Part shown: positions 1 through 8,984 of the stretch, piece by piece
How positions within the stretch are numbered: the stretch's first letter is position 1
Layout of the letters: each line of letters starts with the position of its first letter
Source of the DNA: QAMH01 sp900556425
Lineage (GTDB): Bacteria > Actinomycetota > Coriobacteriia > Coriobacteriales > QAMH01
DNA: 47,958 bases
NCBI GenBank assembly: GCA_902475535.1
Contig: CABRZR010000017.1
Coordinates: 1 to 47,958, forward strand
Reading direction: 5' to 3'
The notes under the pieces: generated by a model
Told to the model about the DNA's origin: nothing
What the model saw: the letters and a program-made list of their open reading frames with translations, nothing else
The model's database searches: none
Translations under genes and position numbers: made by a program

Positions 1-14
1 CGTCCCCCTGTCAC
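1..14. repeat. Edge of a REP-like palindrome
   Basis: The first bases (CGTCCCCCTGTCAC) match, apart from one C in the C-run, the outer part of the right arm of the large palindrome at 30819-30888. The rest of the element would lie outside the window. It sits just downstream of the stop codon of the FNT gene. Confidence 0.4.
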
Positions 15-21
15 CCCGTCC

Positions 22-867
22 TTACGCCTTCTTGCGATAGCCGAACCAGTAGACGAGGCCGACGAAGATGCAGCCGCCGATGATGTTGCCCAGAGTGGCG
101 AATCCGATGTTGTAGAACACGCCACCCCAGTTGCACAACGCCATCTGCGCCTCGGTGCCAAAGCCGCATGCCGCGGCAACGACGCCCATGGGCAGCAGAA
201 ACATGTTGGCCACGCAGTGCTCGAAGCCCATGGCGACGAATGCCATGACGGGAAAGATCGTCGTGAAGATCTTGTCGATGACCGTGCGCCCGGCAAAGCC
301 CATCCACACCGCGAGGCAGACGAGGAAATTGCACATGATGCCGCGGAAGATGATCTGACCAGGATCAAGGCCAATCTTTCCCGATGCGACCGTGACCATT
401 TGGGCGCCGATGGTATTGTCCCCCGCCTTGATGGCCATGATGGAGCAGCCGAAGACGATGCCGACGAGCACGAGCGAGCCCACGAAGTTGCCGAGCCAGA
501 CGACGACCCAGTTCTTCAGGACCTTGACCCAGGCAAAGCGCTTGCTCGCCGCACCCATGACCATGAGGCAATTGCCCGTGAAGAGCTCGGCACCCGCAAC
601 GATGACGCAGATAAGGCCGAGCGAGAAGCAAAAGCCGCCGAGGATGTTGGACGCGGCAAAGCCGAGTGTCGGGTCTGCCTTCACGCAAGTCATGAACAGC
701 GCACCGCTGCCGATGAGCATGCCGGCCATGAGCGCGAGCACGATGGTGCGGCCGATTTCCATCTGGGTCTTCGCAAGACCGACGGCCTCGGCCTTCTGCT
801 CGAGTGCCGTGCCTGAAAGGCAATCCGGTTTGATTGCGTTTATCTCCTCGGGCTGTAACTCGGCCAT
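22..867 (-). CDS. Formate/nitrite transporter (FNT) family channel
   Basis: This is a 281-residue pentameric inner-membrane channel protein of the FocA/NirC family, moving formate, nitrite or a related small monovalent anion. The protein has six hydrophobic segments, roughly the family's length, and FNT-like stretches such as GAELFTGNCLMV and NWVVVWLGNFVGS. The start at 867 was preferred over an in-frame ATG 39 bases upstream because GGGAGGAG lies just before it, and the family begins with a short hydrophilic tail (MAELQPEEIN). It stands alone, divergent from the NYN-domain gene across about 157 bp. In an anaerobe carrying NrdD, formate is a plausible substrate because NrdD uses it as reductant in many bacteria, but formate and nitrite cannot be told apart from sequence here. 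No pyruvate formate-lyase gene is adjacent. Confidence 0.88.
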   Translation of the reverse strand: MAELQPEEINAIKPDCLSGTALEQKAEAVGLAKTQMEIGRTIVLALMAGMLIGSGALFMTCVKADPTLGFAASNILGGFCFSLGLICVIVAGAELFTGNCLMVMGAASKRFAWVKVLKNWVVVWLGNFVGSLVLVGIVFGCSIMAIKAGDNTIGAQMVTVASGKIGLDPGQIIFRGIMCNFLVCLAVWMGFAGRTVIDKIFTTIFPVMAFVAMGFEHCVANMFLLPMGVVAAACGFGTEAQMALCNWGGVFYNIGFATLGNIIGGCIFVGLVYWFGYRKKA

Positions 868-1024
868 GCGCCTCTCCTCCCGCCTCGTCTTGTGCCTCGT
901 GCCCACGAGGCAGTTGACGAGTTGTACTCATTTCCTGTCGGTTTACAGAACAGGATTTTACATGAGCTATCATGAGCGAGATTAATTACGTCACTATGTA
1001 TTCGCATACGGAAACGGACACACC

Positions 1025-2044
1025 ATGCACGACGAAGTAAACGATGAGCCGCGTCTCGCGCTCCTCATCGACGCGGACAACATCTCCGCCAAGTATCTCC
1101 CCGTCATCCTCAACGAGATTCCGCGCTACGGCGTGGCGACTTATCGCCGCATTTACGGAGACTTCACCGACCCGCAGGCAGCAAAATGGCGTCCCAAGCT
1201 GCTCGACAACTCCATCACGCCCGTTCAGCAGTTCAGCAACGTCAAAAGCCACAAGCCCGGGGAGAAAGCCGGAAAGAACGCGACCGACTCCACGCTCATC
1301 ATCGACGCGATGGACATCCTATATGCAGGCAAGGTCGATGGTTTCGTCATCGTCTCCTCCGACAGCGACTTCACGCGCCTGGCCGCCCGTCTGCGCGAGA
1401 GCAACATGATCGTGGTCGGTATGGGGCGCAACCAGACCGCAGTGTCGTTCAGACACGCCTGCACCAAGTTCGTGAACATCGAATACCTCTACAAACTGCA
1501 GCGCAGCAAGAACGGCGATGACGCGGACATCGAGACCGACGACGTCGAGGAAATCGAGGAGCAGTCCCCCATTGACGCGGAGAACATCGAGACCACGGTC
1601 TCTCTGCGTGACGTGGGCGCTGTCATGGGCGGCATCATCCACACGAATGACAACCGCGGCAGGACGACCTCGCTCGCGGAGGTGGGTGCCGCCCTCAACA
1701 ACAAGTTCCCCGACTTCGACGTGCGCAATTTCGGCTATAGCCAGCTCTCCAAGCTCATCGAGGACTTCGATCGCTTCGAGCTCGTGAAGACCAACGTGGG
1801 CTACGACGTGCGCATCGCGGACACACGCGATGACATCAAGCAGGTCGAGCAGTTCATGGTTCTCGAAATCGGCCGCCACAAGAACAAGTCGATGAGCATC
1901 ACGTCACTTGCCTCGAAGGTGCATGACACGTTCCCGCAGTTCAACGTCAAGGACACGGGATATTCGCAGTTCTACAAGTTCGTCGACAGCATCAAGGGCA
2001 TCCACGTCACCGGCGGCAAACGCAAGTACGCGCACCTGGATTAG
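1025..2044 (+). CDS. NYN-domain protein with two C-terminal OST-HTH (LOTUS) domains
   Basis: This 339-residue protein has an N-terminal NYN (PIN-like) nuclease domain, residues about 10-150. The acidic residues expected of its metal site are visible: D16 and D18 in LLIDADN, D94 in LIIDAMD, and D113/D115 in SSDSDF. An acidic linker (about 165-185) leads to two OST-HTH/LOTUS RNA-binding modules, about 195-265 and 270-339, each with the FGYSQL or TGYSQF signature. The family is cytoplasmic and is related to LabA-type and MARF1-type proteins; an RNA-cleaving role is inferred from the fold, and the target is unknown. The gene stands alone, ending 9 bp before the end of the convergent feoB. A short dyad (GTAT-N4-ATAC, 998-1009) lies just upstream of the ATG. 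Confidence 0.85.
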   Translation: MHDEVNDEPRLALLIDADNISAKYLPVILNEIPRYGVATYRRIYGDFTDPQAAKWRPKLLDNSITPVQQFSNVKSHKPGEKAGKNATDSTLIIDAMDILYAGKVDGFVIVSSDSDFTRLAARLRESNMIVVGMGRNQTAVSFRHACTKFVNIEYLYKLQRSKNGDDADIETDDVEEIEEQSPIDAENIETTVSLRDVGAVMGGIIHTNDNRGRTTSLAEVGAALNNKFPDFDVRNFGYSQLSKLIEDFDRFELVKTNVGYDVRIADTRDDIKQVEQFMVLEIGRHKNKSMSITSLASKVHDTFPQFNVKDTGYSQFYKFVDSIKGIHVTGGKRKYAHLD

Positions 2045-2052
2045 AGCGGCCG

Positions 2053-4530
2053 CTAGCCCAGACCGAGCAACAACCCGATACCATGCACGATGAAGGCGAC
2101 GATCCAGGCAACGACGCACTGCAGCACGACGATAACTGCCGCGTACTTGCCGCCAAGCTCATTTCTCACCGTGATAATCGCCATCACGCACGGCGTGTAC
2201 AGCAACACGAACACGAGGAACGTGTAGGCAGCTAGCGGGGTAAACAGCGTCGTGAGAAGCGCCAGGTTGCCACCGACGAGCTGCGTGATGGTCGAGATGA
2301 CGTTCTCCTTGGCCATGAAGCCCGTGAGCACGGCCGTCGCAGCACGCCAATCCCCGAAACCGAGTGGCTCGAAGATGGGAGCGAAAATCGTACCGATACC
2401 CGCCAGCATGCTCTGAGACTGGTCGGCGACCACGTTGAATCGCACATCGAAGGTCTGCAGGAACCAGATAATGAGCGTCGCGATGAACACGACCGTGAAC
2501 GCCTTCTTCGCGAACTCCTTCGCCTTGTCCCAGGCAAGGCGGCACACGGTGCCCAGACTCGGCAGCCGGTAGTTGGGAAGCTCCATCACGAAGGGAACGG
2601 GCTCGCCACGAAACACCGTGCGGCTCAGGACGAACGCCGCGATGATGCCGACGACGATGCCGAGCAGATACAACGACAGCATCGCGAGCGCGGCGTACTG
2701 GACAAAGAAGAAGCCGCAAAGCAACGCGTAGACCGGCAATTTCGCCGAGCAGCTCATGAACGGCACGAGCATGATGGTCATGCGACGATCGTGCTCGGAG
2801 GGAAGCGTGCGCGTTGCCATGATAGCCGGTACGCTGCACCCGAATCCCATGATGAGCGGGACGAAGCTGCGCCCCGACAAGCCGAGCTTGCGTAGGAGCT
2901 TGTCCATGAAGAATGCGACGCGTGCCATATAGCCCGTATCCTCGAGCGCCGAAAGCAGCAGGAACAGCACGACGATGATGGGCAGAAACGAGAGGACCGT
3001 GCCCACGCCGGGAAACACGCCATCGCAAACGAGCGAGACGACGAGCGGGTTGATCTCGAGCGATTCGAGCCCATCGCGCACGGCCTGCGTGAGCCACTCG
3101 ATGCCCTCGCCTAACAGGTCCGAAAGCGGCTGCCCAACCACGTTGAAGGTCAGCCAGAAGACGACGGCCATGATGAGGATGAACATGGGGATGGCCGTGT
3201 ACTTGCCCGTCAGGATGCGGTCAGCCTTGAGGGAACGCTTGTGCTCGCGTGATTCGCGCGGACGCCAGACGCACTTCGCACAGGCTTTCTCGATAAAGGT
3301 AAAGCGCATGTCGCTGATGGCCGCCACGCGGTCAATGCCGGCCTCTTGCTCCATCTGCGCAACGATATGCTCGACGGCATCCAGCTCGTTGGCATCGAGG
3401 TCGAGCGCCTCGGTGACAAGCGAATCGCCCTCGATGAGCTTGGTTGCGGCAAAGCGCAACGGCAAGTCGGCGCGATGGGCGTGGTCTTCGATGAGATGCA
3501 TGACGCCGTGTATGCAGCGATGCACCGCTCCGTTATCGGGTCCGTCGGGTTCGCAGAAGTCGACACGACCCGGACGCAGCTGCTTGCGCGCGACGACGAG
3601 CGCATGCTCGACAAGCTCGTCGATACCCTGATCGTTTGCCGCCGAGATGGGCACGACGGGAACGCCGAGCTCGGCCTCGAGCACGTTGACGTCGATGCTG
3701 CCCCCGCTTGCGGTGACCTCGTCCATCATGTTGAGCGCGATGACAAGCGGCACGTCGAGTTCCATGAGTTGCAGGCTCAGGTAGAGATTGCGCTCGATGT
3801 TCGTACCATCGACGATGTCGATGATGGCATTGGGTTTCTCGTCGAGCACGAACTGGCGCGAGACGATTTCCTCGCTCGTATAGGGCGAGAGCGAGTAGAT
3901 GCCCGGCAAGTCCGTCACCGTGACCTTGGATTGATTGCGTATCTCGCCGTCCTTGCGATCGACCGTCACGCCCGGAAAGTTGCCGACGTGCTGGTTCGAA
4001 CCGGTCAGCGCGTTGAAGAGCGTCGTCTTGCCCGCATTCTGATTGCCGACGAGAGCGAAGTTGATGGGCCTTCCCGCCGCAATCACATGCCCGGTGGGAC
4101 GCGGACGATAACGCTCGTTTGCACCATCCTTGAGAGCGCCGTCGATGTCCTCCTCGCCAAAGGAAGGATACAGCGTCTCTGATGCCATGACAGGGTCGGA
4201 GACGTTCTCCTTGGCGATGGGCTCCTCACGGTCGGCAGGATTCTCGTCAATGTCCCCGATGGAGATCTGCGCGGCATCGGCCTTGCGGATCGTGAGCTCG
4301 TAGCCACGCAGGCAAAGCTGGATGGGGTCGCCGAGCGGTGCCTCCTTGTGCGCCGTGACACGCACGCCAGGCGTAAGGCCCATGTCGAAGATATGCTGGC
4401 GCAGCTGGTTTGACTCGCAATCGACGCTCGTAATGACGGCCGATGCGCCTATGGGCAGCTCATCGAGCGTGCGAGGCGTATCGCACCCGGCCAGGTCAAT
4501 CATCGAATATGAGGTCTGTTCGTCTGTCAA
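2053..4530 (-). CDS. feoB: Ferrous iron transporter, FeoA-FeoB fusion
   Basis: This 825-residue protein imports Fe(II) across the inner membrane. An N-terminal FeoA (SH3-like) domain occupies residues about 16-92, and a linker leads to the GTPase domain. G-motifs visible there are G1 GNQNAGKTT (162-170), G2 in GNFPGVTV, G3 DLPG (207-210), G4 NMMD and G5 ISA. The C-terminal half holds the Gate and Nucleoside_recog membrane segments. FeoA is a separate protein in E. coli, so this is a fusion. The start is a TTG with GGAGAG 7 bases before it. An ATG nine codons downstream (4503) is possible but lacks a ribosome site and would trim only residues before FeoA. It follows the YgjP-like gene by 25 bp on the same strand. 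No FeoC gene or obvious Fur/DtxR box was seen. Confidence 0.95.
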   Translation of the reverse strand: MTDEQTSYSMIDLAGCDTPRTLDELPIGASAVITSVDCESNQLRQHIFDMGLTPGVRVTAHKEAPLGDPIQLCLRGYELTIRKADAAQISIGDIDENPADREEPIAKENVSDPVMASETLYPSFGEEDIDGALKDGANERYRPRPTGHVIAAGRPINFALVGNQNAGKTTLFNALTGSNQHVGNFPGVTVDRKDGEIRNQSKVTVTDLPGIYSLSPYTSEEIVSRQFVLDEKPNAIIDIVDGTNIERNLYLSLQLMELDVPLVIALNMMDEVTASGGSIDVNVLEAELGVPVVPISAANDQGIDELVEHALVVARKQLRPGRVDFCEPDGPDNGAVHRCIHGVMHLIEDHAHRADLPLRFAATKLIEGDSLVTEALDLDANELDAVEHIVAQMEQEAGIDRVAAISDMRFTFIEKACAKCVWRPRESREHKRSLKADRILTGKYTAIPMFILIMAVVFWLTFNVVGQPLSDLLGEGIEWLTQAVRDGLESLEINPLVVSLVCDGVFPGVGTVLSFLPIIVVLFLLLSALEDTGYMARVAFFMDKLLRKLGLSGRSFVPLIMGFGCSVPAIMATRTLPSEHDRRMTIMLVPFMSCSAKLPVYALLCGFFFVQYAALAMLSLYLLGIVVGIIAAFVLSRTVFRGEPVPFVMELPNYRLPSLGTVCRLAWDKAKEFAKKAFTVVFIATLIIWFLQTFDVRFNVVADQSQSMLAGIGTIFAPIFEPLGFGDWRAATAVLTGFMAKENVISTITQLVGGNLALLTTLFTPLAAYTFLVFVLLYTPCVMAIITVRNELGGKYAAVIVVLQCVVAWIVAFIVHGIGLLLGLG

Positions 4531-4555
4531 CTTTTATCTCTCCGAGGTATCAAGT

Positions 4556-5104
4556 TCATGATAGCAGCTTGCGGCGCTCGCGCCAGTCGGGCAGATAGCC
4601 GTCCATGAGCTCGTGGAAACGGGCGTTGTGACTCGGCTCGAGCATGTGCACGAGCTCGTGGACCACCACGTATTCCAGGCAACGCGGCGGATAGAGTGCC
4701 AGACGCGTGTTGATGCACACACGCCCCGTCGCCGGCTGACACGAACCCCAGCGGCTCTTCATGTTTCGGAAGACAAGCTTCTTGACACGCACGCCGATGA
4801 TGGGCTCCCAGACCTCGAGCAGCACGGGGACCGCCGCCTCGACGAGCATGCGCCAGGCACGCTTGTCCTCCTCGTTGGCGTAGGTGGCTTGGGCCATGGG
4901 AGACTCCGCAAGCCGGTCACGTTGCCGCTTGATCCAGGTGGCATGACGTTCCACGGCATCACGCATCTCCCCGGTAGTCGCCGATGGCGGCGCGGAAACG
5001 ACGAGCGTGCCATCACCCTCAACGCGCAGCCGGATGTTGCGCATGCCCTTGCGGCGCACCACGCGCACCCGATATCCAGCCAGCTCCATAACCTTCTCAT
5101 CCAT
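4556..5104 (-). CDS. YgjP/WSS1-type zinc metallopeptidase (DUF45)
   Basis: This 182-residue protein carries a gluzincin-type active site, VVHELVHMLEPSHNARF, with the two zinc histidines and the glutamate of HExxH and a third histidine seven residues later. The stretch before it, MKSRWGSCQ, is also typical of the DUF45/YgjP family. Its substrate is unknown. Family members are cytoplasmic and about 170-240 residues long. The start chosen (5104) avoids overlap with the divergent patatin gene; an ATG at 5089 is also possible but has its ribosome site too close. The 53-bp gap to the patatin start is almost filled by an inverted repeat. FeoB follows 25 bp downstream and may be cotranscribed. Confidence 0.8.
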   Translation of the reverse strand: MDEKVMELAGYRVRVVRRKGMRNIRLRVEGDGTLVVSAPPSATTGEMRDAVERHATWIKRQRDRLAESPMAQATYANEEDKRAWRMLVEAAVPVLLEVWEPIIGVRVKKLVFRNMKSRWGSCQPATGRVCINTRLALYPPRCLEYVVVHELVHMLEPSHNARFHELMDGYLPDWRERRKLLS

Positions 5105-5114
5105 GCGCCCATGA

Positions 5115-5147
5115 TAAGACAAAAGTGCCCGGGCGAGTTTTGTCTTA
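5115..5147. repeat. Palindrome, GACAAAA family, in a divergent promoter gap
   Basis: A 10-bp perfect inverted repeat, TAAGACAAAA (5115-5124) and TTTTGTCTTA (5138-5147), encloses a 13-bp centre that contains the self-complementary GCCCGGGC. It fills most of the 53 bp between the divergent YgjP-like and patatin genes. Related sequences are at 9348-9413 and 42206-42232. Confidence 0.75.
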
Positions 5148-5157
5148 CAATGCTCCC

Positions 5158-6054
5158 ATGGAATCGTCACTTACAAGCAACGTGTTCGATACCGCGCTCA
5201 TCTTCGAGGGTGGCGGCATGCGTGCGAGCTACTCGAGCGCGATGGCAAACGTGCTGCTCGAAAACGGCATCTTCTTCGACAACGTCTACGGGCTGTCCGC
5301 CGGGGCGAGCAATACGGTCAACTACGTCTCGCGTGATATCGACCGTACGAAGCGCTCTTTCGTCGACTTCGTGGAGGATCCCGATTTTGGCGGCATCGAC
5401 ACCTTGCTGCAGCACAAGGGTTTCTTCCACGCCGAGCACATCTACGAAGAGGCCGGACTGCCCGACGGCTTTCTCCCCTTCGATTTCGCCACCTTCACGG
5501 CCAATCCCGCGAAGGTCACCATCGAGTCATTCGACCGCGACACGGGCGAGAGCGTGTACTGGACCAAGGACGATATGCAGACCATCGAGGACTTGATGGT
5601 GCGCGTGCGCGCCTCATCGACGCTTCCGCTCGTCATGCCCTCCCCCAAGATCGGCGCCAGCCACTACTACGATGGCGGCTTGGGCGAAGGAGCGGGCTTT
5701 CTGCTTCCCCGCGCGCAGCGAGATGGCTTCACGCGCTTCCTCATCGTGCGCACGCGTCCGCGCAAGTACCGCAAGACCCCGCCCCTGGGTCTGGGCGATA
5801 GAATCACCAACGCCATGCTCTGGGGCCGTCCCTACGTGGTAAACGCGCTCGAGAACCGCTGGTGGAAGTACAACCGCATGTGCGATGAAATCGAACGACT
5901 CGAGGCCGCCGGCGATGCGTATGTCTTCTACGCCGAGGGCATGGCCGTTAGCAGCGGCGAAACCGATATCGCAAAGCTCCAGGCGAGCTATGGTGCCGGC
6001 CATGCGCAGGCAATGCGCGAACTGCCCGCAATCAAGAAGTTTCTGGGGATGTAA
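5158..6054 (+). CDS. Patatin-like phospholipase family protein
   Basis: This 298-residue lipid acyl hydrolase has a Ser-Asp dyad. The glycine-rich oxyanion-hole motif FEGGGMR is at residues 17-22, the nucleophile elbow GLSAG at 45-49 (Ser47), and the catalytic Asp of the DGG motif is D172 in YYDGG. Length and layout resemble the single-domain YjjU/RssA-type cytoplasmic patatins, and no signal peptide is visible. The start at 5158 was chosen over an in-frame ATG at 5125 because the upstream one lies inside the 5115-5147 palindrome. The gene stands alone, ending 3 bp before the end of convergent nrdG. The lipid substrate cannot be inferred. Confidence 0.88.
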   Translation: MESSLTSNVFDTALIFEGGGMRASYSSAMANVLLENGIFFDNVYGLSAGASNTVNYVSRDIDRTKRSFVDFVEDPDFGGIDTLLQHKGFFHAEHIYEEAGLPDGFLPFDFATFTANPAKVTIESFDRDTGESVYWTKDDMQTIEDLMVRVRASSTLPLVMPSPKIGASHYYDGGLGEGAGFLLPRAQRDGFTRFLIVRTRPRKYRKTPPLGLGDRITNAMLWGRPYVVNALENRWWKYNRMCDEIERLEAAGDAYVFYAEGMAVSSGETDIAKLQASYGAGHAQAMRELPAIKKFLGM

Positions 6055-6057
6055 GCC

Positions 6058-6606
6058 CTACATGGTGTGCGTGGCGTAGACGGGATCGTCTGACCACATG
6101 GTGACCTCGCCGGCAGCGAGCGTCGCGGGCATGTCGATGATACGCTGGTTGGACGAACCGCGAAAACGCAGCGAGATGTCGTGGAGCTCCTTGACGTAGG
6201 GACCATCGACAAGCACGTCGATGCAGGCGAGCATGCGATCGGTGACCTCGGTACGACGCAGGTTGCTGGTGTCAAGCAAGTCCTCGAGCAAGTCGCCCGT
6301 GAAGCACCAGATGGTCTTGTTCGGAAGCTCGGCCTTCACGCGCTCGAGAAAATCCACGAGACCACGCTGATTGTCCGGCTCCATCGGCTCACCGCCCAGA
6401 AGCGTGAGCCCGCGGATGTACGAGGGCCTCATGCTCTCGATGAGCTCGTCTTCCACCGCGCGCGTGAACGGCTCGCCGAAATCGAAGCTCCAGGTCTGGG
6501 GCTGGAAGCACTCCGCGCAATGATGCGTGCAGCCACTCACGAACAGCGTCGTGCGCGTGCCCGACCCATTGGCGATGTCACAGTATTTGATCTCGGCGTA
6601 GTTCAT
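6058..6606 (-). CDS. nrdG: Anaerobic ribonucleotide reductase activating enzyme (NrdG)
   Basis: This 182-residue radical SAM enzyme generates the glycyl radical on NrdD using a [4Fe-4S] cluster and S-adenosylmethionine. The cluster motif CTHHCAEC gives C26, C30 and C33 (Cx3Cx2C), and a TLLGGEP stretch matches the SAM-binding region. The length is close to the ~155 residues of E. coli NrdG, with a small insertion. It lies 76 bp downstream of nrdD on the same strand. That gap contains a perfect 18-bp-arm palindrome (6631-6667), which may modulate readthrough from nrdD. Confidence 0.95.
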   Translation of the reverse strand: MNYAEIKYCDIANGSGTRTTLFVSGCTHHCAECFQPQTWSFDFGEPFTRAVEDELIESMRPSYIRGLTLLGGEPMEPDNQRGLVDFLERVKAELPNKTIWCFTGDLLEDLLDTSNLRRTEVTDRMLACIDVLVDGPYVKELHDISLRFRGSSNQRIIDMPATLAAGEVTMWSDDPVYATHTM

Positions 6607-6630
6607 CGAAGCGTACTTTCAGTCAAGATG

Positions 6631-6667
6631 AAAATGAGACAGTTGCTCAGAGCAACTGTCTCATTTT
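6631..6667. repeat. Palindrome, GAGACAGTTGCTC family, between nrdD and nrdG
   Basis: This is a perfect inverted repeat of 18-bp arms (6631-6648 and 6650-6667) around a single A. The core is GAGACAGTTGCTC, and the arms begin AAAA and end TTTT, so it reads like a rho-independent terminator on either strand. Near-identical copies are at 9416-9450 and 13575-13611. Confidence 0.85.
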
Positions 6668-6682
6668 CGGATGCGGTGCGTT

Positions 6683-8905
6683 TTAGAGATGCATGACTCT
6701 GTCGCGGATTTCCTCGGTACGACCCTGGTTCCAATACTGGGTGCCGATGTAGCCGCAGGTGCGACGCGCGACGTTCATCGTGGCCTGGTCGCGGTTGCCG
6801 CAGTTGGGGCACTCCCACTCGAGCTTGCCGTCCTCCTCGACGATCTGGATCTCTCCATCGTAGCCGCAAATCTGGCAGAAATCGCTCTTGGTGTTGAGCT
6901 CCGCGTACATGATGTTGTCGTAGATGTAGCGCATGACATCGATGACGGCCTCGAGGTTGTCCTGCATGTTGGGCACCTCGACGTAGCTGATGGCGCCACC
7001 CGGGGAGAGACGCTGGAACTCGCTCTCGAACTTGAGCTTGGTGTAGGCGTCAATCTCCTCGGAGACGTGCACATGATAGCTGTTGGTGATGTAACCCTTG
7101 TCCGTGATGCCCTTGATGATGCCGAAGCGCTTCTGCAATGCCTTGGCGAACTTGTAGGTGGTGGACTCGAGCGGCGTGCCGTACAGCGAGTAGTCGATGT
7201 CCTCGGCAGCCTTCCACTCGAAGCACTTGTCGTTCATGCGCTGCATGACCGCAAGCGCAAACGGCGTGGCCTCGTCGTCGGTATGGCTGTGGCCGGTCAT
7301 GTACTTGACGCACTCGTAGAGGCCGGCATAGCCGAGCGAGATGGTGGAGTAGCCGCCATAGAGCAGCTTGTCGATGGTCTCGCCCTTCTTGAGGCGGGCG
7401 AGCGCACCATACTGCCACAGGATGGGCGCGGCATCCGAAAGCGTGCCCTTGAGACGGTCGTGGCGGCAGCGCAGGGCACGATGGCAGAGCTCGAGGCGCT
7501 CCTCGAAGATGTTCCAGAACTTTTCCTCGTCACCGCCGCTGGACAGCGCCACGTCGACCAGGTTGATGGTCACGACGCCCTGGTTGAAGCGACCGTAGAA
7601 CTTGGGCTTGGTGGGGTCGTAGTTACCGGCGTTTGCCACGTTGCCATAACCGTTGCCCGAGCGATCGGGGGTGAGGAAGCTGCGGCACCCCATGCAGGTA
7701 TAGCAATCGCCCTCGCCCTCTGCCTGACCGGCGGAAAGCTTGTACTCCTTCATCTTCTTCTCGGAGATGTAATCGGGCACCATGCGCTTGGCCGTGCACT
7801 TGGCGGCAAGCTGCGTGAGGTAGAAATACGGAGAGCCCTCGTCAACGTTGTCATCCTCGAGCACGTAGATGAGCTTGGGGAACGCCGGAGTGATCCAGAC
7901 GCCCTCCTCGTTCTTGACGCCCTGATAGCGCTGACGCAGCGTCTCCTCGATGATCATGGCGAGGTCGTGCTTTTCCTGCTCGTCGCGCGCCTCGTTGAGA
8001 TACATGAAGACGGTGATAAAGGGAGCCTGGCCGTTGGTGGTCATGAGCGTGACGACCTGGTACTGGATGGTCTGGACGCCGCGCTTGATCTCCTCGCGCA
8101 GACGACGCTCGACGACCTGCTCGATCTGCTCCTTGTCGGCCTCGATGCCGAGCATCTCGAACTCCGCATAGGTCTCGCGGCGAATCTTCTTGCGAGAGAC
8201 GTCGACGAAGGGCGCGAGATGCGTGAGCGAGATGGACTGGCCGCCATACTGGCAGCTCGCCACCTGGGCGATGATCTGCGTGGCGATGTTGCACGCGGTG
8301 GAGAACATGTGCGGACGCTCGATGAGGGTACCCGAGATGACCGTGCCGTTCTGGAGCATGTCCTCGAGGTTGACGAGGTCGCAGTTGTGCATGTGCTGCG
8401 CGAAGTAGTCGGAATCATGGAAGTGGATGATGCCGTTGTTGTGCGCCTCGACGACCTCGCGCGGCAGAAGCATGCGCATGGTGAGGTCCTTGGAGACCTC
8501 ACCCGCCATGTAGTCACGCTGGACGGAATTGACGGCAGGGTTCTTGTTGGAGTTCTCCTGCTTGACTTCCTCGTTGTTGCACTCGATAAGCGTGAGGATC
8601 TTGTCATCGGTGGTGTTGCTCTGGCGCTTGAGGTTCTGGAGATAGCGGTAGATGATGTACTTGCGCGCGACCTCGAACTTGTCGAGCGCCATGATCTCAT
8701 CCTCGACCATATCCTGGATTTCCTCGACCGAGACCGTGTGGCCGGCGGCCTTGCAGGCGTCCTCGACGTTGAGGGCCGCATACTCGATTTGGCGCGCTGT
8801 CAGACGCTCGTCTTCGGGAACTTCCCCGTTTGCTGCTTCGATTGCGTTGGCGATCTTCGAAAGATCGAAGACTGCCTCCGAGCCGTTTCGTTTGATGATC
8901 TTCAT
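6683..8905 (-). CDS. nrdD: Anaerobic ribonucleoside-triphosphate reductase (NrdD)
   Basis: This 740-residue class III ribonucleotide reductase makes dNTPs without oxygen. It begins with an ATP-cone allosteric domain (MKIIKRNGSEAVFD, residues about 1-95), followed by the barrel catalytic domain. Near the C-terminus are the zinc-binding cysteine pairs CQIC and CPNC, then the glycyl-radical motif RRTCGYIG, placing the radical on about Gly718. The start at 8905 was chosen because GAGGG precedes it and the ATP cone starts there; an upstream in-frame ATG (8962) would add an unconserved 19-residue tail. nrdG follows 76 bp downstream. Two NrdR-type boxes 33 bp apart lie 80-128 bp upstream, so repression by NrdR is expected. 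The nrdR gene is not in this window. Confidence 0.96.
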   Translation of the reverse strand: MKIIKRNGSEAVFDLSKIANAIEAANGEVPEDERLTARQIEYAALNVEDACKAAGHTVSVEEIQDMVEDEIMALDKFEVARKYIIYRYLQNLKRQSNTTDDKILTLIECNNEEVKQENSNKNPAVNSVQRDYMAGEVSKDLTMRMLLPREVVEAHNNGIIHFHDSDYFAQHMHNCDLVNLEDMLQNGTVISGTLIERPHMFSTACNIATQIIAQVASCQYGGQSISLTHLAPFVDVSRKKIRRETYAEFEMLGIEADKEQIEQVVERRLREEIKRGVQTIQYQVVTLMTTNGQAPFITVFMYLNEARDEQEKHDLAMIIEETLRQRYQGVKNEEGVWITPAFPKLIYVLEDDNVDEGSPYFYLTQLAAKCTAKRMVPDYISEKKMKEYKLSAGQAEGEGDCYTCMGCRSFLTPDRSGNGYGNVANAGNYDPTKPKFYGRFNQGVVTINLVDVALSSGGDEEKFWNIFEERLELCHRALRCRHDRLKGTLSDAAPILWQYGALARLKKGETIDKLLYGGYSTISLGYAGLYECVKYMTGHSHTDDEATPFALAVMQRMNDKCFEWKAAEDIDYSLYGTPLESTTYKFAKALQKRFGIIKGITDKGYITNSYHVHVSEEIDAYTKLKFESEFQRLSPGGAISYVEVPNMQDNLEAVIDVMRYIYDNIMYAELNTKSDFCQICGYDGEIQIVEEDGKLEWECPNCGNRDQATMNVARRTCGYIGTQYWNQGRTEEIRDRVMHL

Positions 8906-8984
8906 GTTTCCCTCATGTCCCTCGTGTTCGAGTTTTTGTATGCAACGTTTTTGCGTGTGCAAGTGTGATTGCTTGATTCAGAAT

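Noticed and set aside
6671..8968. A long open frame on the plus strand opposite nrdD
   Set aside because: It is the antisense shadow of nrdD, with leucine/valine/aspartate-rich, repetitive sequence and no domain. The GC-rich codon pattern produces such frames.
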